Source of the DNA: Alloacidobacterium dinghuense
GTDB taxonomy: Bacteria; Acidobacteriota; Terriglobia; Terriglobales; Acidobacteriaceae
Reading direction: 5' to 3'
DNA: 64,000 nucleotides
Assembly (NCBI RefSeq): GCF_014274465.1
Contig: NZ_CP060394.1
Span: 4,030,001-4,094,000, forward strand
Shown here: one piece after another, positions 62,449 through 64,000 of the stretch
Position numbering within the stretch: the stretch's first letter is position 1
How the letters are laid out: every line of letters begins with the position of its first letter
Position numbers and translations under genes: made by a program
Notes under the pieces: model-generated
The model's database searches: none
What the model was told of the DNA's origin: nothing
Seen by the model: the letters and a program-made list of their open reading frames with translations, nothing else

Positions 62449-64000
62449 TTGACGAATCGCCGCTGGAAGTGCGTGCTGCTGCTAATCGCTATCCTGTGTG
62501 TTTCGTGTTGCCACGCGCAGTCTGATTCCCTTGCTTCTCTGTGGCAGAACTTTGTCCATCCGCCGAACGATGCGCGCATCATGATGCGGTGGTGGTGGTT
62601 CGGGCCTGCGGTGGAAGATGGCGAGCTCGAGCGCGAGCTGCGCACGATGAAAGCCGGTGGTATTGGCGGGATTGAGATTCAGCCGGTATATGCGCTCACG
62701 CTGGATGATCCGGCGAAAGGGATCCGCAATACGCCGTATCTCTCCGATGATTTTCTGCAGTCTGTAAGTTTCGCCAACAAGACGGCACGCGAGCTTGGGA
62801 TGCGCGTAAGCATCACGCTGGGAAGCGGGTGGCCTTATGGCGGACCGCATGTTCCTGTGACGCAGGCTGCCGGGAAGCTGCGGCTGGCTACCGCGCCGCT
62901 GCCTGCGGGCGCGGACCGCGTGGCGTTGCTGCTCTCGAAAATGGCGAGGCGCTGCTGGCGGCTTTTGTAGTTGCGGGTACGGCGGCGAGCTACGATCCGG
63001 AGTCGGCAAAACGGTTGGCGTTGCCTTCGGCTGGCGAGGGTGCCTTGTTCGTGCCTACGGGCGATGCGGAGCGGGTGGTTCTGTACTTTATCAGCAGCAG
63101 AACGGGGCAGCAGGTGAAGCGGGCGGCGGTTGGGGCTGAGGGATTTGTGCTCGATCACTTTGACCGAGCGGCGATTGAGAATCACCTTCATTACGCAGGC
63201 GAGAAGCTGCTGCAAGCCCTTGGCGGCGAGCCGCCTTCGTCTGTCTTCAGCGACAGTTTGGAAGTCTATGACTCGGACTGGACGCCGAAATTCCTGAGCG
63301 AATTTGAGAAGCGGCGCGGATACGATCTGACGCCACATCTGCCAGAGCTGTTTGCTGGAAGCGACGAGCTGACAAAGAGTGTGCGGCATGACTGGGGCGA
63401 AACGCTCGGCGAGCTTGTAGACGAGAACTATCTGGAGCCGCTGACGGAGTGGGCGCACGCGCATCACACGCTGTTTCGCTCACAGACGTATGGTGAGCCG
63501 GCGGTTACGTTGTCGAGCAATGCGCTGGTGGATCTGCCTGAGGGCGAAGGTCCGCAGTGGCGTAGTTTTTCCTATACACGGTGGGCTACGTCGGCAAGTC
63601 ATTTGTATGGGCGTCCTGTGACTTCGGCAGAGAGTTGGACGTGGCTGCACTCGCCGGCATTTCGCGCGGTGCCGCTGGACATGAAGGCGGAGGCGGACCG
63701 GTTTTTTCTTGAGGGCGTGAATCAGTTTGTGGGGCATGGGTGGCCCTACTCGCCTGCCTACGCGGGCGAGCCGGGGTACGCATTCTACGCGGCGGCGGTT
63801 TTCAATGAGCACAATCCGTGGTGGCCGGTGATGCCGGAGATTGCTGGGTATCTTCAACGGTTGAGTTTCTTGTTGCGGCAGGGTGAACCGGCGAATCAAG
63901 TTGCGGTGTACGTGCCGACGGATGATGCGCAGGCCGACTTTACTCCGGGGCATGTTGGGGTGACAGAGTACATGGCTGGTTACATCACGCCGGAACTGTC
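62449..64000 (+). pseudogene. GH106-like alpha-L-rhamnosidase, frameshifted and cut by the window edge
   Basis: Start TTG 62449 (GGAG 6 nt upstream) and signal peptide to CHAQ. The first frame carries the GH106 opening: MMRWWWFGPAVEDGELEREL, MKAGGIGGIEI and [12 protein letters not shown]. It stops at 62970. From about 62934 the family continues in another frame ([12 protein letters not shown], then [34 protein letters not shown]) without a stop to base 64000. One missing base, or two extra, near TTGCTGCT (62926-62933) explains this. It is either a broken gene or a sequencing error. The intact enzyme would remove terminal rhamnose from glycans. Confidence 0.75.

Overview
The window looks like chromosomal DNA of an acidobacterium of the Terriglobus/Granulicella/Edaphobacter type. 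The main support is a roughly 1140-residue TonB-dependent receptor with an N-terminal carboxypeptidase-regulatory-like domain, together with several small CxxC proteins and an unusual RNA polymerase omega-like protein of styles I associate with that phylum. The assignment is an inference from protein style; no rRNA or tRNA gene was seen.

Layout. Positions 1-5120 (+) hold the tail of an upstream gene, a two-component system, a coiled-coil outer-membrane barrel protein and a type 1 copper cupredoxin. Converging on it, 9296-5137 (-) is a tight operon: barrel protein, monohaem cytochrome c, free-standing CuA-type cupredoxin, HprK-like kinase and NTP_transf_5-type nucleotidyltransferase. Positions 16810-9614 (-) form a carbohydrate-utilisation locus (Oar/SusC-like receptor, beta-helix protein with a thioredoxin-like tail, clan GH-D glycosidase). 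Positions 17287-20848 (+) are an iron-uptake locus (STN-type siderophore receptor, PiuC dioxygenase, remnant of a PepSY membrane protein). An alpha-amino-acid ester hydrolase homologue follows.

Positions 23602-57789 are a large exopolysaccharide/O-antigen-type island: 4,6-dehydratase, Wza-like export protein, Wzz/BY-kinase, a WbpB/WbpD/WbpE-like set with a compact dehydrogenase, a GT11-like putative fucosyltransferase, Wzx flippase, Wzy-like polymerase, glycosyltransferases, methyltransferases, a PglC-like initiating transferase with GNAT and aminotransferase, and gmd/fcl for GDP-L-fucose. Beta-helix secreted proteins, a TonB receptor and broken IS21 and IS3 elements are interspersed. By eye much of the island is more AT-rich than the 10-22 kb part.

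Positions 58109-64000 carry a small barrel protein, a decayed copy of a secreted protein that is intact at 40.5 kb, a PAP2 phosphatase, an rpoZ-like gene, a VOC protein with a tiny upstream gene, a CxxC protein and a frameshifted GH106-like rhamnosidase running off the window.

How it fits together: the island has the parts of a Wzx/Wzy-type pathway. The initiating transferase (53743) starts the repeat unit, glycosyltransferases extend it with diacetamido-type sugars and fucose, Wzx flips, Wzy polymerises, and the BY-kinase/Wza pair exports. The most unusual parts are the paired barrel/cupredoxin modules at 2.9-9.3 kb, the compact sugar-nucleotide dehydrogenase, the beta-helix/thioredoxin-like fusion and the intact/decayed secreted-protein pair.
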